DNA of 64,000 nt from positions 161,124-225,123 of the forward strand of contig NZ_QAJM01000016.1 in NCBI RefSeq assembly GCF_003852405.1. Reading direction: 5' to 3'. Both the position numbers and the translations under genes were made by a program. This stretch comes from Pseudomonas sp. KBW05 (GTDB lineage Bacteria; Pseudomonadota; Gammaproteobacteria; Pseudomonadales; Pseudomonadaceae). Positions 1 to 8,298 of the stretch are shown here, one piece after another (position 1 is the stretch's first letter; each line of letters starts with the position of its first letter). The notes below the pieces were generated by a model, which saw nothing but the letters and a program-made list of their open reading frames with translations, was not told the origin of the DNA and made no database searches.

Positions 1-482
1 GCTGGTTTTGCAGCAGCAGTTTTGGCAGCTGGCTTGGCAGCAACTTTAGCTGGCGCCTTTGCCGCAACGGCTTTTGCAGGTGTACGAGCACCCAATACTT
101 TCGCCACGGCTTCCTTCACACGACCAACGCCCTGGGCCAGTTTCAGGCTTTCTTGAGCGTCTTTTTTGAGTTGGGAAATGTAGCCGCGAGTTTCAGCTTG
201 GCGATCCTTGAGGGCGTCCAGCAGGTCCTCGAGTTCTTTGACAGCGTCTTTGGCTTTGGCTTGTGCCTTGGCCTTGCCGGCAGTGGCGGCGTCTTGCAGT
301 TTGGTGCGGGATTTGTGCAGCTTTTCTTGCGCTTTACCGCGTTGTTTTTCCAGCTTGGCGAGCAGTTTTTCTGCATCGGCCAGGGCTTGGGAACAAGCGC
401 TTTCCAGATGTTCGAGCAAGCTGCCCGACAGTTGTTGGAGTAAATGCAACGGGGTATTTACAGGCTTCTGTTTGGCCGACAT
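1..482 (-). CDS. algP: AlgP (AlgR3), histone H1-like alginate regulatory protein, partial (C-terminus outside window)
   Basis: The frame opens at an ATG at 482 behind a strong AGGAGGT site and runs off the left edge after about 160 codons with no stop. The N-terminal half is a Lys/Ala/Glu-rich helical, probably coiled-coil region (around residues 30-120). From about residue 135 the protein turns into Ala-Lys-Pro-Ala type repeats, starting with ARTPAKAVAAKAPAK. This is the known plan of AlgP, a DNA-binding protein with a long KPAA tail resembling eukaryotic histone H1, described as an activator of alginate genes in P. aeruginosa. Its position next to an FKBP gene and algQ matches PAO1. The low-complexity tail is prone to length variation, so the missing part cannot be predicted. 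Confidence 0.9.
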   Translation of the reverse strand, partial: MSAKQKPVNTPLHLLQQLSGSLLEHLESACSQALADAEKLLAKLEKQRGKAQEKLHKSRTKLQDAATAGKAKAQAKAKDAVKELEDLLDALKDRQAETRGYISQLKKDAQESLKLAQGVGRVKEAVAKVLGARTPAKAVAAKAPAKVAAKPAAKTAAAKP

Positions 483-674
483 GGTTTACCTCCTGGCTGA
501 CGTGGGTGCGGCTCATACTAGCCCTCTGCTCTTACCGCCGCTAGGGCATGTTGACAGTATCGTTTGCCTGGCGTTGCACCGTGCGAAAATTCTTATCGTT
601 ATAACGAAAATACGCGGCACTTTTTACCCACTCACACTGGCATAATCCGTCGCACTTTCGGCGGGAGGATGCCC

Positions 675-1352
675 ATGTCGCGTTACCTTTTTCTTGTGCT
701 TGGCCTGGCGATTTCGGTGGCCAATGCGAGCGAACAATCGCCGCCCAAAACCCCTGACCAGAACAGACACGACCTCGCCTACAGCTTGGGCGCCAGCCTC
801 GGTGAACGCTTGCGCCAGGAAGTCCCCGACCTGCAGATCCAGGCTTTGATCGACGGCCTCAAGCAAGCCTACCAAGGCAAGCCGCTGGCGCTCGACAACG
901 CACGCATCGAACAGCTTCTCGCCCAGCATGAAGCTCAGAGTGAAGCCGATGCACAGGCGCCGCAAAGTGAAAAAGCACTTGCCGCAGAACAGCAATTTTT
1001 AGCCAAGGAAAAAACCGCCAGCGGCGTACGCGAATTAGCCGATGGCATCCTGCTCACAGAGCTGGCACCCGGCAGTGGCGCCAAGCCGCTGGCAACGGAT
1101 GAGGTGCAAGTGAAGTATGTGGGACGGCTGCCCGATGGGACGGTGTTCGATCAGAGCGCGCAGCCCCAATGGTTTCGCCTGGACAGCGTGATCAGTGGCT
1201 GGTCCAGCGCACTGCAACAAATGCCTACCGGCGCAAAATGGCGGCTGGTCATCCCTTCGGCCCAGGCCTATGGCGCCGACGGTGCCGGCGAGTTGATCGC
1301 GCCTTACACACCCCTGGTCTTCGAGATCGAACTGCTCGCCACCCGCCATTGA
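675..1352 (+). CDS. FKBP-type peptidyl-prolyl cis-trans isomerase, exported
   Basis: This is a 225-residue protein with a signal peptide (MSRYLFLVLGLAISVANA, cleavage expected before SEQS). An FKBP_N-like dimerisation region (residues about 25-125, with the family phrase DLAYSLGASLGERL) is followed by an FKBP_C catalytic domain (DEVQVKYVGRLPDGTVFDQS, then LQQMPTGAKWRLVIPSAQAYG). The family catalyses prolyl isomerisation and acts as a periplasmic chaperone, as FkpA and FklB do. The ATG at 675 is preferred to the one at 669 because GGGAGG at 663-668 gives normal spacing only for 675. Some usual FKBP aromatic residues are replaced, for example GELIAPYTPLVFEIELL at the end, so activity may be modest. 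It is divergent from algP and convergent with algQ. Confidence 0.9.
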   Translation: MSRYLFLVLGLAISVANASEQSPPKTPDQNRHDLAYSLGASLGERLRQEVPDLQIQALIDGLKQAYQGKPLALDNARIEQLLAQHEAQSEADAQAPQSEKALAAEQQFLAKEKTASGVRELADGILLTELAPGSGAKPLATDEVQVKYVGRLPDGTVFDQSAQPQWFRLDSVISGWSSALQQMPTGAKWRLVIPSAQAYGADGAGELIAPYTPLVFEIELLATRH

Positions 1353-1357
1353 GCCAA

Positions 1358-1390
1358 TAAAAAACGGTGCGCCATGCGCACCGTTTTTTT
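1358..1390. terminator. Bidirectional rho-independent terminator between FKBP gene and algQ
   Basis: A CGGTGCGC/GCGCACCG stem (1365-1372 with 1376-1383) has a 3-nt loop. It has an A-run on the left and a T-run on the right, so it can end both convergent transcripts. Confidence 0.9.
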
Positions 1391-1406
1391 GTCTCGCCAT
1401 CCGGGA

Positions 1407-1865
1407 TCAAGCCTGGGTAGCAGGCTCTTCCTTGTGGGCGTTGTGCAGCACTTCGATCAGGCAGTCTTCCAGTTCGAAACGCTCGTGAAGCAGGCCGCCC
1501 AACTCTTTGAATTTCTCGGCCACGCAGTTGCCGGCATCACACAGGTCGGTGAACACCAAGAGCTTCTCGGTGATCACATCGATGCGTGGGTAGATCGTTT
1601 CAGCGAGATCCAGGCCACGCTGATCGTCGAAGGCTTCCGCCTCCTTGGTCAGTTGCTCGTAGACGCCGAAATGGCCGGCGGACACGTAGTCCACCAACAC
1701 ACCACAAAAGTCCTGCAACGGTTCGCGGTTCTCAGCCAGCGCCTCGGGCTTGGCACCAAGCGCATCAAAGGCCCGAACCAGTTCATGACGTGCCTTCAAC
1801 CAGCTGTCGATCAGCTTGTGCACCCCACCCCAGCGTTCCTGAGCATTCTGACAACTTTCCAGCAT
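1407..1865 (-). CDS. algQ: AlgQ / Rsd family anti-sigma-70 factor
   Basis: The 152-residue product matches AlgQ/Rsd throughout: the opening [23 protein letters not shown] and the helical segments [22 protein letters not shown] and [19 protein letters not shown]. Members bind region 4 of RpoD and free core RNA polymerase for alternative sigma factors. In P. aeruginosa AlgQ also influences alginate, siderophore and virulence genes. The start ATG sits behind GGAAGAGAG. The length is close to the about 160 residues of the family. It is monocistronic, with a terminator immediately downstream shared with the FKBP gene. Placement near algP and algR matches the classical alginate regulatory cluster. 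Confidence 0.95.
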   Translation of the reverse strand: MLESCQNAQERWGGVHKLIDSWLKARHELVRAFDALGAKPEALAENREPLQDFCGVLVDYVSAGHFGVYEQLTKEAEAFDDQRGLDLAETIYPRIDVITEKLLVFTDLCDAGNCVAEKFKELGGLLHERFELEDCLIEVLHNAHKEEPATQA

Positions 1866-2080
1866 GATGATCTCTCTTCCCTATAGGGGCGCTGCCGCCT
1901 GGTGCCCGCGCAACACTTCAAGGATAAAGCCGCAGCCGGACAAGGCCGCATCGGACAAACGGTTTCGATAATGCGTGCGGGCCAGATTATGCCCGCATGA
2001 CTATGGCTTCAAGGTACGCAGGAGAGAAAGTTCATACAAGTGTTTAATCCCGTCCTACAACCATTGAACTGATTCAGGTG

Positions 2081-2596
2081 CTAGCCCTGCCGCAAATGCA
2101 GGCTGGGCAATAGCCGCGAAAATGGCATTAAACCCAGGATAAGCATCACGATAAAGAACAACAGGCTCCACTCCGGGAGGCTCAAATCGAACAGCGTCCA
2201 GTTGATTTCCACGCAATCGACTGTGCCATTGAAAATAGCCTGGACTGCCTCCCACATGGACAGCCGCTCCAACATGGCCTGCAGGCTCGGCCAACACGCT
2301 GGAGCCGCGCCCGACGGACTACTTTGCAGCAACACCTGGCGCGCAGCAGTGAAGGCCCCCAGCAAGGCGCAGCCCATGCCCGCCAACCCGTAAAGTCCAG
2401 CCCCGGAGCGTTTGGGGTTGTGGATGGCTGCGATCAAGTTGATCAGCATGAACGTGGCAAGAAACACCCGCTGTACCTGGCACAGGAAGCAGGGGCGCAG
2501 CAGCGCACCATATTCCAGGTAAAAAGACACACCCAACGTCAGCGCGCCAGCGATGAACGCCAGGAAAAACAAGGTGCGTGAGGGGGCCAAAGACAT
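2081..2596 (-). CDS. dsbB: Disulfide bond formation protein B (DsbB/DsbH)
   Basis: This is a 171-residue inner-membrane protein with four predicted membrane spans. It reoxidises the periplasmic thiol oxidase DsbA and passes electrons to quinone. The first periplasmic pair is visible as C36-F-L-C39 in RPCFLCQVQR. The second pair is C101 and C128, in the second periplasmic loop (ACWPSLQ and VDCVE). Length and topology are normal for DsbB. In PAO1 the equivalent copy next to algQ is called dsbH, one of two DsbB paralogues, so a second dsbB may exist elsewhere in this genome. The 215 bp to algQ and the 237 bp to hemY show no further gene. Confidence 0.93.
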   Translation of the reverse strand: MSLAPSRTLFFLAFIAGALTLGVSFYLEYGALLRPCFLCQVQRVFLATFMLINLIAAIHNPKRSGAGLYGLAGMGCALLGAFTAARQVLLQSSPSGAAPACWPSLQAMLERLSMWEAVQAIFNGTVDCVEINWTLFDLSLPEWSLLFFIVMLILGLMPFSRLLPSLHLRQG

Positions 2597-2782
2597 TACT
2601 TATCCGTACCGCAGAAGATAGGTCGCTACGGTAGAGGAAAGGCCTGACCCCTTTCAATACGCACTAGAGCAGACGATTCCGCGAAAGCGTGAAGACATTC
2701 CGCCAGAGCGTGGAGGACATAACGAAGTGCCACGTAGGAGTTTGTTACGAATCCCGCTGCGCCGAGGAATTACGCTGGTTTG

Positions 2783-2818
2783 AAGGGTTGGCTGTCAGAA
2801 GCATCTGCGCCAACCCTT
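2783..2818 (-). terminator. Hairpin at the end of the hemCDXY transcript
   Basis: A perfect 10-bp inverted repeat AAGGGTTGGC/GCCAACCCTT (2783-2792 with 2809-2818) with a 16-nt loop lies 15 bp beyond the hemY stop. The T-tract is poor (TTC after the stem on the minus strand), so termination is inferred from position and stem only. Confidence 0.5.
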
Positions 2819-2833
2819 ACATCCGTTCCTACA

Positions 2834-4075
2834 TCAGACCCGAGCAGGTACGGGCAGCGGCGAGGCCAGCAAGCGATTGTCCAAAAGGCCCAGGCCTTCC
2901 TGGAACAGCTGGTTGCTGCGCTCGGTGTCACCCAGTTGGGCCAACAGGCGCGCGAGCTCGGCACAGGCTTCGGGATTGCGCTGCACCTGCAGACTGCTTT
3001 CCAGATAGTCGCGCGCCTTGCCCCACAAGCTGTTTTGCAGACACAGGCGGCCCAGGGTCAGCAGCAGGCTGGCATCGCCCGGATGGTCTTTGAGCCAGCC
3101 TTCGGCAAACTTCAGTTGCCGCGCCGGGTCGCTGCCACGCAGCAAGCCATAGAGCCGGATCAGGTGGCTGTCGTAACCGCGCTTGATCGCGCCACGCAAC
3201 GCTTCTTCGGCCTTGGCATCGGCGCCCAACTGACGCAGTTGCTCGGCATAGGCCAGCACCAACTGCGGCTCCTGGCGCTGGGCGGAGGTCAATTGCTGCC
3301 AGGCTCGCTCAAGGGATTGCAAGCCAGCTTCGCCCTGCTCTTCACGCTGGGCTGCCAGGCTGAGGTTCTCACCCCAGGCACGACGCTCCAGCTCGGCCAG
3401 TTCGGCGGCAGGCAACACTTTGTCCTTGCGCAACTCAGGTAGCAGGCGGATCACCGACGACCAATCGCCACGCTGCTGATGCAAGCGCTGCAACTGACGC
3501 AGCACCTGGGCATTGTGCGGGTGACGCTCGTGCATGGCCTGCAAGGTGACGAGGGCGCCCTCGGTGTCGCCACGGTCCAGTTGCAATTGCGCATGGCTCA
3601 AGGCGACGGCCAGTTCGGCCTGGGGCTGGCGCTCCAGGGCGCGCTCCAGCAAGCCGTCGGCCTCTTCATAGCGGCCCTGCTCGTTTGCCGCACGCGCGGC
3701 ACCCACGTAATAGAGCAATGGTTGGCGTTCCGCTTCGGCAGCACGGTGCAAGTGGCGCTCGGCACTGGCCCAACGGCCTTCGGCGAGGTCCATCTGGCCT
3801 TGCTCGATGGCGATCTGCACACGGCGGCTGCGGTTACGGCGCGACCATGGGTTGACCACGCCACCGGAGGTGGTCACCAGACTCAACAGCAGGCGCACCA
3901 GGTAGATCGCCAGGCCGATGACAAATACCGCCACCAAGGTCGCCCACAGGCTCGATTCGTAATGCAGCACGTGGGGATAGGTAATCAACACGTAGCCGGT
4001 GTGTTTCGAGATGCCCACCGCCAGTGCCAGGGCGATTGCAATCGCCAGCACGAGGACCACATAGAAACGCTTCAT
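2834..4075 (-). CDS. hemY: HemY, TPR-containing inner-membrane protein of the heme operon
   Basis: This 413-residue protein has two N-terminal membrane segments (residues about 4-22 and 40-65, the HemY_N region) followed by a cytoplasmic tetratricopeptide-like superhelix rich in ALxR, AExALR and DxxLLxxLGRL units. Gammaproteobacterial HemY is co-transcribed with hemC, hemD and hemX. It is thought to act late in or scaffold protoheme synthesis; it is unrelated in sequence to the protoporphyrinogen oxidase also called HemY. The ATG at 4075 follows AGGAG, and that site overlaps the hemX stop (gap 5 bp), so translation is probably coupled. It is the last gene of the operon. Confidence 0.92.
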   Translation of the reverse strand: MKRFYVVLVLAIAIALALAVGISKHTGYVLITYPHVLHYESSLWATLVAVFVIGLAIYLVRLLLSLVTTSGGVVNPWSRRNRSRRVQIAIEQGQMDLAEGRWASAERHLHRAAEAERQPLLYYVGAARAANEQGRYEEADGLLERALERQPQAELAVALSHAQLQLDRGDTEGALVTLQAMHERHPHNAQVLRQLQRLHQQRGDWSSVIRLLPELRKDKVLPAAELAELERRAWGENLSLAAQREEQGEAGLQSLERAWQQLTSAQRQEPQLVLAYAEQLRQLGADAKAEEALRGAIKRGYDSHLIRLYGLLRGSDPARQLKFAEGWLKDHPGDASLLLTLGRLCLQNSLWGKARDYLESSLQVQRNPEACAELARLLAQLGDTERSNQLFQEGLGLLDNRLLASPLPVPARV

Positions 4076-4080
4076 CGGCT

Positions 4081-5196
4081 TTACTCCTGGGTGGCCGGTT
4101 TGCCTGCCGACGCCTTGGCTTCGTCAGCAGACAAGTGGCGACGCTCAAGGTAAGCCTGCACCGCTGCCAGGCTCGCCGCCAGGTCGGGTGTCACCACCGA
4201 CACGGCCTTGGGCTCAAGCTCGGCGATACGCGCCAGCATCGCTTTGCTTTGCGGGTTGTCCTGGTTGAAGTTGTCTTGCAGCACGCTGCGCGCCTCACCC
4301 AGCGAGCGGCTGTAGACCGCCGTCTCGCCGTTGAGCGCAGCCCATTGCGCCTGCTCCAGCGCCAGGCTCAGGGCCAGGCGGACCTGGTTCAAGCCTTGGC
4401 CGGTCAGCAATGGGCGGATGTTGTCGTCAGGGTTGAAGTCGATGCGGAAGTAGCGCGAGATCTGCTCCCACCATTGGCTCCAGCGGCTTTCGGTATCGGT
4501 GGTCGGACGCCCTTGGGAGGCCGGCTCGGTGAGCTGGTATTCCGGTGCAATCGCGGCCAATTGCACCACTTGGTCGCGCAGTGCCGCCAGTTGCAGGTAC
4601 AACCCGGTGCGATCCGGCTGCTCGGTGCTGCGCAGTGCCGCAAGGCTCTTGGCCAACTGTTCACGCGCGGCGTAGGAGCCCGGATCACTCTGCTCGCGCA
4701 GGATCTCGTCGGCACCCTGGACCAGCGACTGGGCACTGTTGATGTCCTGCAAGGCCGACAAGCGCAAGCTGGCCAGGCGGATCAGGTGCTCGGCTTCCGC
4801 CAGGCGCCAATCCTGGCGGCTGGCGCCCAGGACGGTTTCCAGGCGCTGGCTGAGGCGCTGCTGATCGCCCTGCAACTGGGCCACCAGGCGGCGGCGCTCT
4901 TCAAGCTCCTCCGCGCCAGGCAACTGCGCCAGGCGTGCGGCCAACTGTTGCTGGCTCTGCTTGAGGGATTGGGCCTGGTCATCCAGCGTGCGCACCTGGC
5001 TCAGCTGTTGCTGGCTGCTGGCTTGCAGGGCGCGGACCTGCCAGATCCCCCAGCCACCAGCGGCCACCCCGGCGGCGCCGAGCAACAAGGCCACGATCGC
5101 CAGGCCATTGCCACGGCGTGGCGCGGTGGCCGCTGACTCAACCGGCGCATCAACTGCGGGTTGGGTTTCTTCTTTGGGCAAGGCTGTTTCGCTCAC
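4081..5196 (-). CDS. hemX: HemX family protein (uroporphyrinogen-III C-methyltransferase-like annotation)
   Basis: The 371-residue protein has a cytoplasmic N-tail, one membrane span (residues about 31-55, GLAIVALLLGAAGVAAGGWGIW), then a long Gln/Leu/Arg-rich coiled coil (about 58-140) and a C-terminal domain with the conserved WSQWWEQISRYFRIDF block. HemX is often annotated as a uroporphyrinogen-III methyltransferase, but the family lacks the SAM-binding methyltransferase fold; a scaffold role with HemY is more likely (inference). Translation starts at GTG 5196 behind AAGGACGG. It lies 18 bp after hemD and 5 bp before hemY. Confidence 0.9.
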   Translation of the reverse strand: MSETALPKEETQPAVDAPVESAATAPRRGNGLAIVALLLGAAGVAAGGWGIWQVRALQASSQQQLSQVRTLDDQAQSLKQSQQQLAARLAQLPGAEELEERRRLVAQLQGDQQRLSQRLETVLGASRQDWRLAEAEHLIRLASLRLSALQDINSAQSLVQGADEILREQSDPGSYAAREQLAKSLAALRSTEQPDRTGLYLQLAALRDQVVQLAAIAPEYQLTEPASQGRPTTDTESRWSQWWEQISRYFRIDFNPDDNIRPLLTGQGLNQVRLALSLALEQAQWAALNGETAVYSRSLGEARSVLQDNFNQDNPQSKAMLARIAELEPKAVSVVTPDLAASLAAVQAYLERRHLSADEAKASAGKPATQE

Positions 5197-5214
5197 GTAT
5201 CCGTCCTTTGCGTA

Positions 5215-5973
5215 TCAGAGAGTGGTCGCGCGATGGCTGCGCAGTGCCACTAACAAAGCCGCGGCGCTCGCACCGCGACAATCCACAACTTTTTCTGCGC
5301 CGGCAACCCGCGCCATCTCATAGACTCGCGGGCTCGGCACGAACAACGGTAACTGTGCCACCTCTGGCCAATCGGTACCGGCCAGGGCTTGCAGGTGCAA
5401 AAAACCCTGCCCACTGCTGACCACCAGGCCGTTCAAGCGTTCCAACTGGATGCGTTGCATCAGCGTCCCGGCGGCATAGCTCGGCAGGAAGCGACGGTAC
5501 AACTCCAGATAGACGACACTAGCACCTTGCTCGCGCAAACGCTCAGCGAGCAACTCGCGACCGCCTTCGCCGCGCAGGATCAGCACGCGGGCATCGGGCC
5601 GTGCAACAGCCTCGCGCAAGGCCGGCAGTGCAAGCAAGGCCTCACTGTCGTCGCCGGTTTCGGGATAGTGAACGTTGAGCCCGTGATCGGCCAGTACCTG
5701 GCCCGTGGCCGCGCCGACGCTGAACCACGGCAACTGCGGCCAGGCTTGGCCCAGCTGTTGCACCGCCAGGCGTGCAGCGGGCTTGCTGACTACGATCACC
5801 GCGCAAAAGCGGCCCAGGTCACGAAAGATCGCCTGTTGCTCAGCGCTAACGGGTAACGCCTCAATGTCCAGCAGCGGCAGGCTGCTGCTGAAGATACCCG
5901 CCTGGGACAACGAGGCCGCCAGGGCCATCGACTCCTCGGCAGGCCGCGTCAGCAGCACACGCCAGTCGGTCAC
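5215..5973 (-). CDS. hemD: Uroporphyrinogen-III synthase
   Basis: HemD closes and inverts ring D of hydroxymethylbilane to give uroporphyrinogen III, the common precursor of heme, siroheme and B12. The 252-residue length is typical. It has the expected two similar Rossmann-like lobes: the opening [12 protein letters not shown], then [17 protein letters not shown] at the lobe boundary and [13 protein letters not shown] in the second lobe. The start codon is GTG at 5973, overlapping the hemC stop as GTGA, which implies coupled translation with hemC. The sequence is poorly conserved across bacteria, so the call rests on these motifs plus operon position. Confidence 0.95.
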   Translation of the reverse strand: MTDWRVLLTRPAEESMALAASLSQAGIFSSSLPLLDIEALPVSAEQQAIFRDLGRFCAVIVVSKPAARLAVQQLGQAWPQLPWFSVGAATGQVLADHGLNVHYPETGDDSEALLALPALREAVARPDARVLILRGEGGRELLAERLREQGASVVYLELYRRFLPSYAAGTLMQRIQLERLNGLVVSSGQGFLHLQALAGTDWPEVAQLPLFVPSPRVYEMARVAGAEKVVDCRGASAAALLVALRSHRATTL

Positions 5974-6911
5974 TGCGGGCCGGCCTCGCCGTAGACTTTT
6001 TCGAGGATGGCGCCGGCGCCTTTGTCCAGCAGCGCTTCGGCGACCTGAATACCCAGCGCCGCCGCGTCACGTTGCGGGCCACGCACCTCGGCGGTCAGCA
6101 AGGTGCCGCCATCCGGGTCGCCCACCAGGCCGCGCAGCCACAGGTTTTCCCCTTCGAGCACGGCGTAGCAGGCGATGGGCACCTGGCAGCCGCCATTGAG
6201 GTGCTTGTTCAAGGCACGTTCGGCGGTGACGCGCACTTCGGTATCGTGATGATCAAGGGGCTTGAGCAGTGCGTGAATCTCACTGTCGGCGGTGCGGCAT
6301 TCAATGCCCACAGCACCCTGGCCACCGGCTGGCAAGCTGTCTTCGACGCTGATGGCCGAGGTGATGCGGTCTTCGAAGCCCAGGCGGATCAGCCCGGCGG
6401 CGGCCAGGATGATCGCGTCATATTCGCCGGCATCCAGCTTGGCCAGGCGCGTGTTGACGTTGCCGCGCAGGAAGCGGATCTGCAGGTCCGGGCGACGGGT
6501 CAGCAACTGCGCCTGGCGACGCAGGCTGGAGGTGCCGACGATGCTGCCCAGGGGCAATTCATCCAGGGATGCGTAAGTATTGGAAACGAAGGCATCGCGC
6601 GGATCTTCGCGCTCGCAGATACAAAAAAGGCCCAGGCCTTCGGGGAAGTCCATGGGCACATCTTTCATCGAATGCACGGCGATGTCGGCTTCGTTTTCCA
6701 GCAGCGCGGTTTCCAGTTCCTTGACGAACAGGCCCTTGCCACCGATCTTCGACAGCGGCGAGTCGAGCAGCTTGTCGCCGCGACTGACCATGGGCACCAG
6801 GGACACCACGAGGCCTGGGTGGGCCTGCTCAAGGCGTGCTTTGACGTATTCGGCCTGCCACAAGGCCAGGGCACTTTTACGGGTGGCGATGCGGATTTCG
6901 CGAGAGGACAT
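5970..6911 (-). CDS. hemC: Hydroxymethylbilane synthase (porphobilinogen deaminase)
   Basis: HemC condenses four porphobilinogens into hydroxymethylbilane. The 313-residue protein shows the substrate-binding blocks [25 protein letters not shown] and [11 protein letters not shown]. The cofactor-anchoring cysteine lies in [11 protein letters not shown], where the dipyrromethane is attached. It is the first gene of hemC-hemD-hemX-hemY, overlapping hemD by 4 bp. The operon begins 138 bp downstream of algR on the same strand, as in PAO1, so readthrough from algR is possible. Confidence 0.97.
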   Translation of the reverse strand: MSSREIRIATRKSALALWQAEYVKARLEQAHPGLVVSLVPMVSRGDKLLDSPLSKIGGKGLFVKELETALLENEADIAVHSMKDVPMDFPEGLGLFCICEREDPRDAFVSNTYASLDELPLGSIVGTSSLRRQAQLLTRRPDLQIRFLRGNVNTRLAKLDAGEYDAIILAAAGLIRLGFEDRITSAISVEDSLPAGGQGAVGIECRTADSEIHALLKPLDHHDTEVRVTAERALNKHLNGGCQVPIACYAVLEGENLWLRGLVGDPDGGTLLTAEVRGPQRDAAALGIQVAEALLDKGAGAILEKVYGEAGPQ

Positions 6912-7049
6912 GGATCAATCCGTACTGAATAGATACGGCAGATAATAACAGCTCAGGCAAATACGCTTTGATTTGAATCAGCAAGTGCGGGGCCTCCCTG
7001 GCCGCGTCGCACCGGGATATGGGATGCAGGCAGCGCCAAAGCCCTTGGG

Positions 7050-7796
7050 CTAAAGCTGCTGCATCATCTTGCGCACGCCGGCGACATGGCGTCGGCTGAC
7101 GATCAAGGCATCGCCATTGAGCCCCTTCAGGAACAACTGAAAGTGCCCAAGCGGCGTGCGTTGCAGCCGCTCGATACGGTCACGGGCGACCAGCGCGTTG
7201 CGGTGGATACGCACAAAGCGGTCACCAAACTCATCTTCCAGGGCCTTGAGCGGCTCATCGAGCAGCACCTCACCGGCCTCGTGACGCAGGGTCACGTACT
7301 TATGGTCGGCAATGAAGTACACCACCTGATCCAGGGGAATGAGTTCGATGCCTTTGCGGGTACGTGCACTGATATGGCTGCGCGGCCCGTTGCCGCTTTG
7401 GGCGGCAGGCTGGGTCAAGGCGGTGAGTTGGCTGCGGTTGGGGCGCTCGGCCTTTTTCAGGGCCTTGAGCAGGGCGCCTGCTTCGACCGGCTTGGCCAGG
7501 AAGCTGACACCACTGGCTTCCAGGGTCTGCGCGGGGAAATCTTCTGGCGCCGCGCACAACACCAACGCCGGCGGCGACTCGCGTTCGCTCAGGCGGGCGG
7601 CGACTTGCAGGCCATCGAGGCCCGGCAGGCGAATATCGAGCAAGACCACATCTGGCTTGAGGCTGTCGATCAGCGTCAACGCTTCTTCGCCCGTGGTGGC
7701 GCTCGGTTCAAGGACTGTATAACCCTCGAGTTCACTGACCAAACGGCTCAGTCGCTCGCGGGCTTGGGGTTCGTCTTCAACGATCAGGACATTCAT
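7050..7796 (-). CDS. algR: AlgR, LytTR-family response regulator
   Basis: The 248-residue protein has an N-terminal receiver domain and a C-terminal LytTR DNA-binding domain (about 140-245, with YFIADHKYVTLRH and RIHRNALVARDRIERL). Acidic residues D8/E9, phosphoacceptor D54 in VVLLDIRLPG and K102 in FLAKPV are present. AlgR controls alginate (algD, algC), twitching and virulence genes in P. aeruginosa and is phosphorylated at D54 by AlgZ (FimS). The ATG at 7796 is chosen because the receiver domain begins MNVLIVEDE; the upstream extension is not family-like. The kinase gene algZ, expected immediately upstream, is not there. Confidence 0.95.
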   Translation of the reverse strand: MNVLIVEDEPQARERLSRLVSELEGYTVLEPSATTGEEALTLIDSLKPDVVLLDIRLPGLDGLQVAARLSERESPPALVLCAAPEDFPAQTLEASGVSFLAKPVEAGALLKALKKAERPNRSQLTALTQPAAQSGNGPRSHISARTRKGIELIPLDQVVYFIADHKYVTLRHEAGEVLLDEPLKALEDEFGDRFVRIHRNALVARDRIERLQRTPLGHFQLFLKGLNGDALIVSRRHVAGVRKMMQQL

Positions 7797-8298
7797 ATTG
7801 CGCTGGATTCCTGCGTGAGTCTCGCACAAGGATAGCGTAGACAGGTGCGGTGACTTGCGTCACAGCGATCCACGCTAAGACTAGCGCGAGCGGCAAAAAG
7901 TGCCCTGAGAGTGGCACCCATATTTACCCGGACCTGTTCAATTGCGCCCAAGACCTTCTGACTTCGGGCATCGTCGTAGGGTTTGCTGATACACAATCCG
8001 AATACCCCCCTTCTGAATGAATAGCCTGGGCTCTGACCGCATCACCCGGCTTTGGTGCATTCACGCTCTATCAGTGCAACTGTAGACGCTCACTGCGACG
8101 ACATTGCTCTATCGTCAAATATCGTTTCAATAAACACCCGAGTCCAGTCTCTTCCCGGACGCGTCCGGCGGCAAGGCACTTTGCCATCCTTCGTGCAAAT
8201 AAAAATGCCGACCACCCGTAGCACCGCCTCCACGGGCAACCCTGTTATTATCGCCGGCACACCTCCAAGCCTCTTTAAAGCAGATCACGAGCGAATCC
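7797..8298. other. 502-bp intergenic region between divergent algR and argH; no gene seen
   Basis: The gap holds the promoters of both divergent genes. Short frames exist on both strands but have no ribosome site and no family resemblance. I see no remnant of a histidine-kinase coding sequence. The stretch is less GC-rich in places (around 8040-8150) than its surroundings. Confidence 0.6.

Noticed and set aside
1-75. Short repeats at the left edge, considered as a CRISPR or satellite
   Set aside because: They are the coding repeats for the Ala-Lys-Pro tail of AlgP, in frame with a clear gene start.
7793-7996. Minus-strand frame upstream of algR, considered as an AlgZ remnant
   Set aside because: Its translation has no histidine kinase motifs (no H-box, N-box or membrane spans) and it overlaps the algR start.
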